From positions 1 through 53,062 of the forward strand of contig JAJZPM010000020.1 in assembly GCA_021811105.1 (NCBI GenBank): a stretch of 53,062 nucleotides of DNA, in the 5' to 3' direction. This DNA is from Nitrospirota bacterium (lineage in GTDB: Bacteria; Nitrospirota; Thermodesulfovibrionia; Thermodesulfovibrionales; UBA6898). Positions within the stretch are counted from its first letter, which is position 1. Each line of letters starts with the position of its first letter. Below, one piece after another: positions 14,929-24,727 of this stretch. The notes below the pieces were generated by a model. It saw only the letters and a list, made by a program, of their open reading frames with translations. It had not been told where the DNA came from and did not search any database. Made by a program: the position numbers and the translations under genes.

Positions 14929-17652
14929 TTATAGACTAAAATTGCCTATAGTAACTTGGTCACTAATTATTTCTATGTTTTTGTCAATAACCGTTTCCCC
15001 ACCCGAATAGTTAAACTCGCAGCCATAGCCGCCGTCAAGAAAAACATCCGCCCCCCTGTCAAAGATAAGATCCTGACTTTCCGGAATAATTAATGCTTTG
15101 CTTCTGATTATGTTATACGCTCCGTTCAATGCAGCATAAGCCTCAGAAATTGATGAATAAGTACCGTAAATATTATTACTGGCGTCTATGAGTTGCACAG
15201 GATCAAGACCGTCCGTACACGGGGCAATCGTAACATAAGCATTCTTTGTAAGAGTGTCAGATCCTTGGGCGTTAGAGACCGTAAGCGCAACGCTAAACGC
15301 CCCCGAAGTCCGGAATGTGTGTGTCGCGTTCTGTGCTGGACTTCCCGCGGTGCCGTCGCCGAAACTCCATGCCAATGACGTATGAATATGTTGGGAGTTG
15401 TCTGTGCACGTGATTTGAGTTGGTATTGTCCCGGCGGTAGGCGTGCATGTGAAATCTGCAACCGGCGGTTGCATGTTAAATGTTGCTATAACATTTGTGT
15501 CGCCGCTAATTGTTATGTTGCATGGGTTTGTGGTGCCGCTGCAGGCGCCTGACCATCCGACAAACTCATAATCCGTATTGTCCCAACTTGCAGTCAGCGC
15601 AACTTGTGTGCCGCCCACAAAGTCCGACTGGCAAGTGCTTCCGCAATTTATTCCTGCCGGGCTGCTTGCGACGGTGCCGATCGCAGCGCCTGATCCCGAC
15701 TTGGTAACTGAGAGGCTATGCGGCGAAAAAGTTGCCGTGACAGTAGTGTCAAGGGTAAGTGAAAAAATGCAGTCGCCGGTTCCGGCACAGCCACCGCCGG
15801 ACCAGCCAACGAATTTATATCCCGGAGAAGGAGCGGCATGGAGCGTCACCGTCGTGTTACTGGGAAACGCAGTTGTAGAGGCTATACCGCAATTCGTTCC
15901 TGTAGGAGTAGTTGTAACGGAGCCGCTGCCGACTTTAACAATGGTCAAAGTTGAGATGCCCGAAGGCACCCTTTCCGAACCGGTAGGAGAAGAAAGTGTT
16001 ACGTAACAGGCAGGCTGAATGGGTGTCCATGTGTTGGCAAATATGCCATCGCCAGATTGAACGTCGCCATGAGTAGCGTCATCATAGAGAGTTGCTATTT
16101 CACCAGCCGAGCTGGTAAGTGTAACGGGCCCATACGAGTGGTCACAGTCGATGCTGAACGCTGTCAGTTTCGCAGCTACACCAACCGAAAAAGATGCAGG
16201 AAACTTTAAGGCCGAGAAAAAAGGATAGCCGTAACATTCATATGGAGGCTGCTGCATAAGTTGCCAAGCCATATCTACGGAAGTGCCAGCATCCATCCTC
16301 TTGCCGGTGACGGTTATTCCGTTTAACGAGGATGCACTGTCACCGGTTGCAAGGATCAGATTCTTTATTTTTATCCACCCCAAGGTATTATTATTTGGTG
16401 CAATCGACTTAATGAGCGCAGCCAACCCAGTAGCGTGCGGTGTGGCCATGGAAGTGCCCGAAACACTGCAATATAAAGCAGATGAAGAACAATAAGTATT
16501 GGGGACAATAGTGCTATATACATTCACGCCAGGAGCACCGATATGGATACTTCGCCGCCCATATCGACTTTGGCACCATGTTGTCGAATTGACATTCCAA
16601 ATGCCCCTGCTGTCATTGTTGTCAGTTGCGGCGACTGTCACGATATTAGGAAGATCATAAATTGCAACACCCCCGCAGGTGGAAGGGGCTAAGACGAAAC
16701 TCGCTGGATATCTGGGATTGATGTCATTATCAACTTGACCAATCGTGTTACACACACTTGTATTATTTCCGTCATTACCTGCCGCAGCAATAAGGAATAT
16801 GCCCTGTTGTCTTAGTTGATCAATGGCGCTCCATAGAGATGCAGAGCAATCTGCAAGAGACCAACTGGCGTTCACTGCAACAATGTTTTCTCCACCCCCT
16901 TTCTTGGTAATAAAATGATCTATGCATTTTGATATGCTGGAGACACTGAGAGATGTCGCCTTACATGACATAATATTGATATTCCAGTTCAGGCCGGATA
17001 CACCGAGAGAGTTGTTGCCGACCGCGCCAATAATGCCGCCAACATGAGTTCCGTGGCCATAGGTGTCAAGAGGGTCCCAATAGAGGGGGTCCGATGTCGT
17101 GCAAGTGGTACAGTCGGCATTACGGCCATACTGATAGGTGGGATTGTTTTTCCATGCGTTATTGTATAGATCTTCGTGAGTATATAGCAGCCCTGTATCA
17201 ATTGTTGCCGCTACAACGCTTTGGCTCCCTGTCGATATATTCCATGCGGAAGGTGCCAGAACTTTACTCGGTCCCCATTGAAGGCCATTTTGAAAATATG
17301 GATCGTTGGGCTCGGCTTCGTAATCAGCCAAGAAGTCTGGCTCGGCGAAGTCCACATCTTGCTCCGTCATATATAGAGTGATAGCTTCCTCCACGGTAAG
17401 ATCCTTCTTGATCTTAATGAGCTCAAGCGGAAAATTCTCATATACATAAAGTTTTTCTGATCCATATTTGTCATGAATTTTGTCTTTCTTGTCCTTTGTG
17501 ACATCTTTTTTGAACATCACAAGGAGGTGCTCGTCTGCATATTTCTTCTTGGTTTCCGATTGTGGCACTTCCGATGCCGATGATAGGCCGATAAAACAAA
17601 AAATGGACATCAACACGGACAGAGCTATTGATGAAAACTCGCGTCTGAGCAT
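14929..17652 (-). CDS. Secreted subtilisin-like serine protease with repeat and PKD domains
   Basis: The 907-residue protein has a signal peptide (about 1-27), an I9-like propeptide (about 40-110), and an S8 domain at 120-460 with Asp152 (ATIDTG), His200 (GHGTHVGG), Asn293 (AAGNDG) and Ser401 (GTSMATP). After it come two InlB-like B-repeat modules (FVGWSGGGC and FVGWSGACSG), a PKD domain (PVADFTCTPTAG ... WSFGDGTAGS ... GAFSVALTVSNAQGS) and a final beta-rich DGGYGCEFNYSGG module. It is an exported protease that likely binds surfaces or polymers. A strong AAGGAGGG box precedes the ATG. It is divergent from the propeller gene with 171 bases between them. Confidence 0.9.
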   Translation of the reverse strand: MLRREFSSIALSVLMSIFCFIGLSSASEVPQSETKKKYADEHLLVMFKKDVTKDKKDKIHDKYGSEKLYVYENFPLELIKIKKDLTVEEAITLYMTEQDVDFAEPDFLADYEAEPNDPYFQNGLQWGPSKVLAPSAWNISTGSQSVVAATIDTGLLYTHEDLYNNAWKNNPTYQYGRNADCTTCTTSDPLYWDPLDTYGHGTHVGGIIGAVGNNSLGVSGLNWNINIMSCKATSLSVSSISKCIDHFITKKGGGENIVAVNASWSLADCSASLWSAIDQLRQQGIFLIAAAGNDGNNTSVCNTIGQVDNDINPRYPASFVLAPSTCGGVAIYDLPNIVTVAATDNNDSRGIWNVNSTTWCQSRYGRRSIHIGAPGVNVYSTIVPNTYCSSSALYCSVSGTSMATPHATGLAALIKSIAPNNNTLGWIKIKNLILATGDSASSLNGITVTGKRMDAGTSVDMAWQLMQQPPYECYGYPFFSALKFPASFSVGVAAKLTAFSIDCDHSYGPVTLTSSAGEIATLYDDATHGDVQSGDGIFANTWTPIQPACYVTLSSPTGSERVPSGISTLTIVKVGSGSVTTTPTGTNCGIASTTAFPSNTTVTLHAAPSPGYKFVGWSGGGCAGTGDCIFSLTLDTTVTATFSPHSLSVTKSGSGAAIGTVASSPAGINCGSTCQSDFVGGTQVALTASWDNTDYEFVGWSGACSGTTNPCNITISGDTNVIATFNMQPPVADFTCTPTAGTIPTQITCTDNSQHIHTSLAWSFGDGTAGSPAQNATHTFRTSGAFSVALTVSNAQGSDTLTKNAYVTIAPCTDGLDPVQLIDASNNIYGTYSSISEAYAALNGAYNIIRSKALIIPESQDLIFDRGADVFLDGGYGCEFNYSGGETVIDKNIEIISDQVTIGNFSL

Positions 17653-17778
17653 TTGCTTCCCTCCTTAAGCAATAGAGTGGTTTCGATCCCAATAGAAACA
17701 ACTGCCCTATTTTTCACATTTCGGGTTGATAAGTCAACACATAAATTACAATAATATTTAACGATTTCGGAGACTTCC

Positions 17779-17806
17779 TTGACATTGGGTCGCCTTTGCT
17801 TATAGA
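17779..17806 (+). promoter_or_regulatory. Promoter of the beta-propeller gene
   Basis: TTGACA (17779-17784) is followed by a 16-base spacer and TATAGA (17801-17806). The ATG lies at 17824, giving a leader of about ten bases that holds the GGGGTG box. Confidence 0.6.
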
Positions 17807-17823
17807 CTTCGTAATGGGGTGAT

Positions 17824-19884
17824 ATGAGAAAAATTCAAGCTTTTCAAGAAACAGGTCATCGTCTTCTACCGCTTCTACTTTTGATGCTTATTATGTCTTC
17901 GTTTGCCCCGGCTACTGCTGCCGGTCAATGGGTAGACAAAGGTCCGGAAACAGAATTCATAAGAGCTATTGCTATAGATCCTCTTCATCCTTTGGTTGTT
18001 TATGCAGCGTCGGACGGCAGCGGAATATTCAAGAGCGTTGACGGCGGGGGACACTGGTCCTCTATTAATACCGGCCTCAAAGGTGAAAGCCATTTCATCA
18101 GGTCACTTGCAATAGACCCGGTGAATCCGTCCATTGTTTATGCTGGGTCGTTTCCTTACGGCGTATACAAAAGTATCGACGGCGGCGGACATTGGAGCAC
18201 AATCAACGAGGGGTTGACCATCGACGTTGAGGATCTTTATTACACAGTCACCGCCCTCGCTATAGACCCTTCGAATCCGTCTGTCATTTTCGCTGCGGCC
18301 AGATATCTGCACAAAAGTACTGACGGGGGCGGCCATTGGACCGCCCTGAATGTCAACGCTACTGTTGTGGAGATAGACCCGCATAATACCGCAATTATAT
18401 ATGTGGGGACAGACGACGGATTATATAAGAGCATTGATGATGGGAGCAATTGGACTGCCATAAATGCCGGGCTTCCGCTTTCCACTGCCGTGCGCACTCT
18501 GGCAATAGACCCGGTGAACACTAATGTTCTCTATGCAGGCTGCGGCGACGATTTATATAAGAGCGCCGACGGGGGAGCCAATTGGGCGCCGTTGAATACG
18601 GGATTTACTGCAATGACTATCGTTATTAATCCGTCGCATCCCTCAGTAATTTACGCAGGCGGCATTGATGTATTTAAAAGCACCGACGCGGGCGCCCATT
18701 GGACCAAACTGAATACCGCCATCGCAAAGAATGATTCGGTTAGTGTTCTGGCGGTTGATCCGATTCATGTTTCAATAGTATACGCAGGCTTATTAAGAGG
18801 AGGAGTTTTTAGGAGCGCGACTGCTGGAGATCAATGGCAACTTTCCAACACCGGTTTCAAGATGCGGCCGGAAGTTTTTAGCATTGCATTCGATCCGGAT
18901 AATTCATTGATTATATACGTTGCGACAGATGAAGGGTTATATAAAAGTCTTGACGGGGGCGGGCACTGGGACGCAATCAACAGAGGGTTAGTTGGCATTG
19001 CATTTGCGCCAATTGTCATTGATCAGTTCAATCATACAGTTATATATACGGCTACCGACCTTCCATGTTTGTATAAAAGCGTTGATGGCGGACTGAACTG
19101 GACAGCTCTGAATCCACCGCCCGGCACCGCCTCAGCTGGCGCTGTAGCCGTAGACCCTTCAAACAGCTCGACACTTTATGCATACGGTTCTGGCGTTTTC
19201 AAAAGCACCGACGGCGGCGACCATTGGGCCACTCTGAATAACGAACTGAGGGTCAGATTACTCGTTATAGACCCTTCTGATTCATCAATATTGTACGCTG
19301 CTGCAGTCGATCCCTTAGTACAGGATTATTTTGGTAAGGTATACAAGAGCACCGATGGAGGAGTCACTTGGCAGCTCGTGCTTACTGGCCTGCATAAACT
19401 GAGTACAGTTGTAGCAATTGTATTGGATCCCACCGATTCCTCTACAGTTTATGCTGCCATCTACTTGGGCGGCGGCGTTTTCAAAAGCACTGACGGCGGT
19501 AACGGGTGGACGGCGATAAACAGTGGCATTTCCGGTTATGACTCTGTCTCGGCGCTCGCGATCGATCCAACACATCCCTCGATCATTTACGCGGGCATAA
19601 ACAGCGCCGGCGTTTACAGAAGCGCTGACGGAGGGGCCAGCTGGCAAGCCATGAATGATGGACTTCTCAGTTATAGCATTAATGATCTTGCGGTAGCTCC
19701 TAACGGCACCGTCTATGCCGGCACATTCGTGGGTCTTTACGCCGCGGCTGCAGCCCCGCAGGCGGCAGTGGCAGTTCCGACGATGACCGAGTGGGGACTG
19801 GGTTTTTTTGCTTTATTTGCGGGACTACTCTCCTTACATCACATTAATCGAAAGAAAACTTATTTTATTCGGTCCGCCAAATAA
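17824..19884 (+). CDS. Secreted beta-propeller protein with IPTL-CTERM-like tail
   Basis: The 686-residue protein has a signal peptide (about 1-33) and 13 repeats of the BNR/sortilin type, each with a core like VYKSIDGGGHWSTIN (for example LYKSADGGANWAPLN, VFKSTDGGDHWATLN). Repeats alternate with AIDP..PS..YAG strands, consistent with one or two beta-propellers. The end reads VPTMTEWGLGFFALFAGLL and then HINRKK: a proline/tryptophan motif, a membrane helix and a basic tail, as in IPTL-CTERM proteins processed by an exosortase. No exosortase is visible in the window. It should be surface-attached. It is divergent from the protease gene. Confidence 0.85.
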   Translation: MRKIQAFQETGHRLLPLLLLMLIMSSFAPATAAGQWVDKGPETEFIRAIAIDPLHPLVVYAASDGSGIFKSVDGGGHWSSINTGLKGESHFIRSLAIDPVNPSIVYAGSFPYGVYKSIDGGGHWSTINEGLTIDVEDLYYTVTALAIDPSNPSVIFAAARYLHKSTDGGGHWTALNVNATVVEIDPHNTAIIYVGTDDGLYKSIDDGSNWTAINAGLPLSTAVRTLAIDPVNTNVLYAGCGDDLYKSADGGANWAPLNTGFTAMTIVINPSHPSVIYAGGIDVFKSTDAGAHWTKLNTAIAKNDSVSVLAVDPIHVSIVYAGLLRGGVFRSATAGDQWQLSNTGFKMRPEVFSIAFDPDNSLIIYVATDEGLYKSLDGGGHWDAINRGLVGIAFAPIVIDQFNHTVIYTATDLPCLYKSVDGGLNWTALNPPPGTASAGAVAVDPSNSSTLYAYGSGVFKSTDGGDHWATLNNELRVRLLVIDPSDSSILYAAAVDPLVQDYFGKVYKSTDGGVTWQLVLTGLHKLSTVVAIVLDPTDSSTVYAAIYLGGGVFKSTDGGNGWTAINSGISGYDSVSALAIDPTHPSIIYAGINSAGVYRSADGGASWQAMNDGLLSYSINDLAVAPNGTVYAGTFVGLYAAAAAPQAAVAVPTMTEWGLGFFALFAGLLSLHHINRKKTYFIRSAK

Positions 19885-20195
19885 TATTGCGATATTTGAT
19901 GGCATGTTTGAAAACAGAACGCTTCAAATCTTATATATCGTTCCCATACCTTCATTTACATCAATAGTGCCTCAACTTTTTCACTAACCTCTCTTTAATA
20001 TCGACTACAAGGGCAAAAACTCCTGCCTGAAGGTTCGATTTAGGAACTCATCATTTCCAGATAAAAGAGTAGTCGTTGAGGAGGCGCTCGGCGCGAATTA
20101 TAGGGTGCAATCAGAAGAGGTAGACCTGCCGCCGTTATTTGGGACAATTTGGATAGATGCGGGTCCTCGGTGATAAATAGAAAAGGAGGAGAACA
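19885..20195. other. Intergenic, possible decayed gene end
   Basis: No complete gene. From about 19999 to 20173 a frame without a start codon is open for some 58 codons and ends with LFGTIWIDAGPR and a stop; it may be the tail of a decayed gene but resembles nothing I know. A GGAGGAG box at the end serves the integrase start. Confidence 0.35.
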
Positions 20196-21034
20196 ATGAA
20201 TATCAAAGATACCGTAGAATTGTATAAAGAGCATCAAAGAACCACCCTTAAGGTCAGAACACAAGAAAGTTATAGACTTCTCTTAGAGAAGTTCCAGGAA
20301 GCGTTTAGTGATCGTAAAGTCGATTCGATAAAGGCAGAGGAGATACTTCAATTTTTTGAGACTGGGACAAGCAAGCTGGCGAGATCGACTCGGCACCTGA
20401 GGTATGCCCAACTCAAAGCCTTTTTCAGTTTCGCGCTTGATGTGGCCGGTTCAAACATCCAAAACCCATGCAATTCCTCTCTCCTCTCGAAGGCCTTCAA
20501 AGCCACTACACGCCTCCAGAGAAAATTCTTGATAAGGAGACGGTGGATGAACTGATTTTCAACTCATCCAACTTGAGGGATAGGCTAATTCTTGAGCTGC
20601 AGGCACGCTGTGGATTGCGCATCGGCGAGGTACTTGGTCTAAAGGTTTCCGATGTTTCCACCAGGAAGCTTCTGATTAGAGAACCAAAATCAGGGAAGGA
20701 AGCGGAGGTGGCGTTCATGCCCGAACACATCGCACAGAGGATGGTCGACTATATCGCGACCATGAATCTGTCGCCGGAGGATCGGCTTTTTAGCGTCTGT
20801 TATACAACAGCGAGGAACCTTGTTCACAGGCTGGGTGCAAAGCTTAACCTGAATATCTCGCCACACGACCTAAGGCGTCATTCAGCGACCTTTGCCAGTA
20901 GAAATGGGGTCCCGCTGGAAATCATTTCCAAGGTGATCCTAAGACATCAGGACTTGAAGACAACTCAGATATACTTAGGCAAGGTCAGCGACGCTGAAGC
21001 AATTCGCTGGATGGATAATCTGCACGAGAAATAA
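20196..21034 (+). pseudogene. Tyrosine recombinase/integrase, frameshifted
   Basis: Two overlapping frames together make one phage-integrase-type protein. The first (20196-20555) holds the N-terminal SAM-like core-binding domain (VRTQESYRLLLEKFQEAF ... LRYAQLKAFFSFALD). The second, from about 20500 to 21034, holds the catalytic domain: CGLRIGEVLGL with the first Arg, HDLRRHSATFAS with the His-x-x-Arg, and LRHQDLKTTQIYLG with the second His and the Tyr nucleophile. The frame changes between about 20470 and 20525, so a single 1-base shift breaks the gene. All catalytic residues are still present, so the break is recent or a sequencing error. A strong GGAGGAG box precedes the ATG at 20196. Confidence 0.85.
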
Positions 21035-21816
21035 ATTCACACTTCGAGGGCCTGCACAACTTTGCTGCCGTCAATCCGCATTTCCGGCGCGGAGTGCTCA
21101 CTCCATGCCTTCAGAAAGAACATCTCGGCAACGGGAGAGGCTTGCTGCCGTCACTTTCCGGATGAACATGCTACAGCGAGACAGACTCTTTCGGTTTGAA
21201 AGGTGTCACTTTAATCGGGAGGTCTTAGACATTGACTATAGGGAGAAGAACTAAACCGCCAAATCGCCAGCAGTTTCTGAGGTGCGCCCCTTTTTTTACC
21301 CTATTTCGTTTTCACACAAGAAAGTTTACACTGCCCTTTGCGGGTTTTCGGCGAACCAAACCAAAAGGCGGTGAATAGTACGGGGCGAAAGACGCCAAGT
21401 GAAAAAAGATGCGGCTATTCGCAAGCTTCCTTCCTGAAAACCGCATCTTCCTTCGCTTGTCTTATGGTTCGGTGTCCAACTGGAATTAAACAGTTTTTTT
21501 CTTGACACTAAACGCGGCGGCGAGCTATAAAATAGCGTCAGATCGGTGGAGAAAATGGCGAATCAAGGAATTGAGTCCATATGGGGATGTAAAGAAGTTG
21601 ACCTAAAGATGACTAATATCATAATCCGCGTATTAGTCATTGAAACAAAGTAATAATATCGATGAGATAAGGCAAGGGGTATTTTTTGCTTAGTTTGACT
21701 GGATAAAACCTTGGGCTGTTGTGCTGTAACTAGCTAATACTTGGTTATATAATGCAACCTGTTCCTCCCAGTGCCCAGATTCATCCGCTCTGGGGACCCG
21801 GACCAAACGGAATATC
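21035..21816. other. Intergenic stretch of an accessory region
   Basis: About 780 bases without a convincing gene. A short hairpin with arms GACTAATA/TATTAGTC lies at about 21610-21639. A TATAAT box near 21752 (within TTGGTTATATAATGC) could drive the hydrolase gene. The base composition and lack of conserved frames suggest remnants left by past insertions. Confidence 0.4.
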
Positions 21817-22752
21817 ATGATGTATGTCGCCGTACTCCTAGTGATTGTCGCGATGGGTGTGGGCGCGCTGTTCCTGAGGGACATGGCGTCCGCCCGAGCG
21901 CGTTTGTCTGGTAGAACTGAGTACCTCGCGACGCTCTATGGCGACGTGGAGTATGCTTTGGTCGGGGAGGGAGACCCCGTGCTCGTCGTGCACGGCGCTG
22001 GCGGCGGGTTTGATCAGGGGCTCGATATGATCGGGCCCTTGGCTGTTTTCGGATATCGCCTGATCGCCCCTTCTCGGTTCGGCTATCTGGGGTCTGCTTT
22101 GCCGGATAGACTATCGACCGGAATGCAGGCGGACGCCTATGTAACTCTACTCGACCACGTCGGTATTAAGCGGGCTGCAGTGATTGGGGTCTCTGCTGGG
22201 GCGTGGTCGTGTATCGAGTTCGCGATCCGTCACCCGGAACGATGTCGAGCGCTCGTTCTGCTCGTGCCGGCGGAATATCTGCCGGAGGGAGTGCCAATCC
22301 ATGGAGGCGCAATGGTAAAAGCGATCATCAGTTCCGATTTCGTCGCCTGGTCCACGCTGAAGCTGAGACCCTTGATACCTGGAGGCCTCACCCGAATGAT
22401 GCTGGGCACGGATGTGGCTGTCGTGCTGGCCGCAGCTCCCGAAGAAAAGAAGCGCTTGGAGCAGGTCCTCAATAACCTTCTTCCGGTAAGTTCACGTTCG
22501 TCGGGTATGCAATTTGACATAAAGGTGGCCGCCGCCCACAAGCCCTACCCGCTCGAACAGATAGCCTGCCCGGTGCTGACGGTCAGCGCCGAGGATGACC
22601 GCTTTGACACGGCCGCACGGGCGAGGTTCATCGCGGAAAAGGTGAAGAATGGCGCGGCCGTTATCTTTCCGACGGGCGGGCATGCGCTGGTCGGACGTTT
22701 CAATGAGACGCTGGATACGGTCGTCGGGTTTCTGAAAAGGAATAAAGGGTAA
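21817..22752 (+). CDS. Alpha/beta hydrolase, membrane-anchored
   Basis: The 311-residue protein begins with a hydrophobic helix (YVAVLLVIVAMGVGALFL) that can anchor it to the membrane. The hydrolase fold shows VLVVHGAGGGFDQG (oxyanion region), GVSAGAWS with the nucleophile serine, SAEDDRFD with the acid and TGGHAL with the catalytic histidine. The substrate is unknown; esterases and related enzymes have this layout. No clear ribosome binding site precedes the ATG at 21817. It stands alone between a broken integrase and an IS remnant, and its codon use looks more GC-rich than the flanking DNA, so it may have been acquired. Confidence 0.8.
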   Translation: MMYVAVLLVIVAMGVGALFLRDMASARARLSGRTEYLATLYGDVEYALVGEGDPVLVVHGAGGGFDQGLDMIGPLAVFGYRLIAPSRFGYLGSALPDRLSTGMQADAYVTLLDHVGIKRAAVIGVSAGAWSCIEFAIRHPERCRALVLLVPAEYLPEGVPIHGGAMVKAIISSDFVAWSTLKLRPLIPGGLTRMMLGTDVAVVLAAAPEEKKRLEQVLNNLLPVSSRSSGMQFDIKVAAAHKPYPLEQIACPVLTVSAEDDRFDTAARARFIAEKVKNGAAVIFPTGGHALVGRFNETLDTVVGFLKRNKG

Positions 22753-22888
22753 AACACCCCTTTTCTAAACACGGTCCAACTCTTCCAGGCGACGCCCTCG
22801 CCTTCGGCGAGACCGCGGGTTGAAGAGTGGCGTTACGCAACCTTTCTTTAGGAAATGCGCAATGATTTGAAAAAAGGGGACAGGCTAG

Positions 22889-23454
22889 AATGGCGCTAAT
22901 TTAAGCTGTCGCCGCATAATATCTGTTCCTGTGCTGAATCTCTTTCATCTCGTGCCTCGGTGCGGTCATTAACTGATAATTTTTCTTACGTCTTTTAAGG
23001 CATCTGGGCTCACTTCGCCCAGGACGTTGTGTGATCGGCGTGTTGGTCATCGCTTCATACAAACCGCTGATCAGTCTTAAACGCTCTGACCTGCTGATCT
23101 TTCTGCGTGGACGACTGCGGCCAAATCTCTTGGTTCGCCAACGTATCCGGCATGCTGACTCCTGTCCCGTCCACAACAATGACTCGCCGGTTGCTCATCA
23201 GGCCGGCCTTTGGCATCTCCTCAAGCCGATCAGCTGTACGCTCAAGAATGTCAGAGAGCATCTTTTCATCCAGTTTCTTGCGGGCTGCACAATACGCAGC
23301 AGTCGAGGAAGAAGGAACTTTGACCCCCTTGATAGAGGCATAAGATTGAAGCTTGCGAATCACTTCTTTGCAACCTCCGTCGGCATCCAGCATCTGATTG
23401 AGCCAATGTTTTCAGTAGTTTTTCCATGCAAAATTACCTTAAATTAGCGCCATT
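22889..23454. mobile_element. IS4-family remnant with intact terminal inverted repeats
   Basis: AATGGCGCTAATTTAAG (22889-22905) and its exact complement (23438-23454) bound a 566-base element. Inside lies a broken IS4-type transposase that has lost its centre. The size and intact 17-base ends resemble a non-autonomous derivative. No target-site duplication could be seen with confidence. Confidence 0.85.
22901..23393 (-). pseudogene. IS4-family transposase, internally deleted
   Basis: The N-terminal part (23393-23055) reads KVPSSSTAAYCAARKKL and RRVIVVDGTGVSMPDTLANQ, the first DDE Asp region of IS4 transposases. It then jumps, after a deletion and a frame change, to the C-terminal end RPGRSEPRCLKRRKKNYQL and PRHEMKEIQHR near 22910-23010. 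The central catalytic part with the second Asp and the Glu is missing. An ATG just inside the right inverted repeat (minus strand) starts a frame that does not continue into the body, so a second frameshift is present. The product cannot be active. Confidence 0.85.
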
Positions 23455-23817
23455 AGGGACACATCCCAATCATTCTGATGAAGGCTGAAAATGATACAGG
23501 CTGCATTGTGAACATCAACGATATTAGACAACGCCAAGAGGTTAAAGAAGTTCGGAAATTACACCCTTTCGAAAATTTAGGCGAGCCTGCGTGCCGCGGG
23601 CAGGTTCTAGCACCGTCTGAAAATCATAACTCCCCTTAACCCCCTCTTAGCTTAAGAGGGGGAGCTGAAGGCAGGGGCGTTATCTTTAGGGCGAGTTGGA
23701 AAATGTACTGAGGACGTTTGCGCATTGACAGACACAAGAAATACTGTCTTTACATTGTTTGCTTCCATGCTATATCCTATATCCTAATGCAATTTTATTT
23801 ACGCGGAGGGCAGTAAT
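23455..23817. other. Intergenic with a short palindromic repeat
   Basis: No gene seen. CCCCTCTTAGCTTAAGAGGGG at about 23641-23661 is a near-perfect palindrome related to the CTTTGCCAAAG repeats elsewhere in the window. The last bases give the leader of the OmpA-like gene (GCGGAGGGC before the ATG at 23818). Confidence 0.5.
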
Positions 23818-24672
23818 ATGAAAAAGAGCATGGCAGCATTCTTCAGTCTTTTCTTTGTTCTGGCAATTGTTGGACTCTCGGCCGCAGCGCAGGACAAAAA
23901 AGGGTCCAAGGATCACCCCCTGCTTTCGAGGATGCCCAACTTCCATATAACCGATTATAAGGACATCGAATTCGACAGCTTTAAATTTACTGTCGACCAG
24001 AACAAGAAACCTTTCCCGGTCAATGTCGAGGGCCACAAGTATTACATCCGATATGATCTCGACAACGGCGCCGCCAAGCCCGGGAACCTCAAGATCGTCA
24101 GAAACGTCGAAAATGCACTCAAGAATATCGGCGGTAAGGTCCTAGTTGATGTTGCCGGCCAATGGGGCGTCTTCCGGTCTTCGACTATCATGGTTCAGAA
24201 GGGAGGCAAAGAAACATGGGTCCATGTAAAAGCGGCGGACTCCTCTTATGAGCTTACGATCGTCGAAAAAGAAGGCATGAAGCAGGAGGTAGTGGCCGAC
24301 GCCTCTGCCATGGGCAACGACATCAATACCACCGGCCACGTCTCTGTGTACGGCATATACTTCGACACCGGCAAGGCCGAGATCAAGCCGGAATCCGACG
24401 CCGCTATATCGGAGATAGCGAAGCTCCTTAAAAACAAAGCCTCGCTGAAGCTGTATGTCGTGGGCCATACGGACAACGTAGGTTCACTCGATTCCAATAT
24501 GAAACTCTCGAAGGAACGTGCGAATGCGGTTGTCAAAACCCTGACCGGCAAGCACGGGATCGCAGCCGCACGCCTTAAGGCCTTCGGCATGGCATCTCTT
24601 TCTCCTGTTTCATCGAACAGCTCAGAGGAAGGTAAGGCCAAGAACCGGCGGGTCGAACTGGTACAGCAGTAA
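23818..24672 (+). CDS. OmpA-family outer-membrane/periplasmic protein
   Basis: The 284-residue protein has a signal peptide (MKKSMAAFFSLFFVLAIVGL, cleavage near AAA at residue 23). The C-terminal 110 residues form an OmpA-like peptidoglycan-binding domain: YGIYFDTGKAEIKPESDAAI, VVGHTDNVGSLDSNMKLS, ERANAVVKTL and NRRVELV. The N-terminal half (MPNFHITDYKDIEFDSFKF and later) is a separate domain without an assigned function but seen with OmpA domains in related bacteria. It should link the outer membrane or a periplasmic partner to the cell wall. A GGAGGG box precedes the ATG, and a perfect palindrome follows the stop codon by 17 bases. Confidence 0.9.
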   Translation: MKKSMAAFFSLFFVLAIVGLSAAAQDKKGSKDHPLLSRMPNFHITDYKDIEFDSFKFTVDQNKKPFPVNVEGHKYYIRYDLDNGAAKPGNLKIVRNVENALKNIGGKVLVDVAGQWGVFRSSTIMVQKGGKETWVHVKAADSSYELTIVEKEGMKQEVVADASAMGNDINTTGHVSVYGIYFDTGKAEIKPESDAAISEIAKLLKNKASLKLYVVGHTDNVGSLDSNMKLSKERANAVVKTLTGKHGIAAARLKAFGMASLSPVSSNSSEEGKAKNRRVELVQQ

Positions 24673-24689
24673 CACAAAGGGCGCAGCAA

Positions 24690-24717
24690 GCAGGGGCAAT
24701 TCATGAATTGCCCCTGC
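24690..24717. repeat. REP-like perfect palindrome after ompA-like gene
   Basis: The 28-base sequence is a perfect palindrome with the core GGGGCAATTCATGAATTGCCCC. It sits between the OmpA-like stop and a truncated Y1 transposase, whose relatives act on such hairpins. A second imperfect copy (GGGGCGCAATTCATTGCGCCC) lies inside that transposase. It may also act as a transcript end. Confidence 0.75.
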
Positions 24718-24727
24718 AAAACAAAAA

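Noticed and set aside
21326-21508. 60-codon minus-strand frame in the accessory gap
   Set aside because: No known motif, no ribosome binding site, and no conservation cue within the window.
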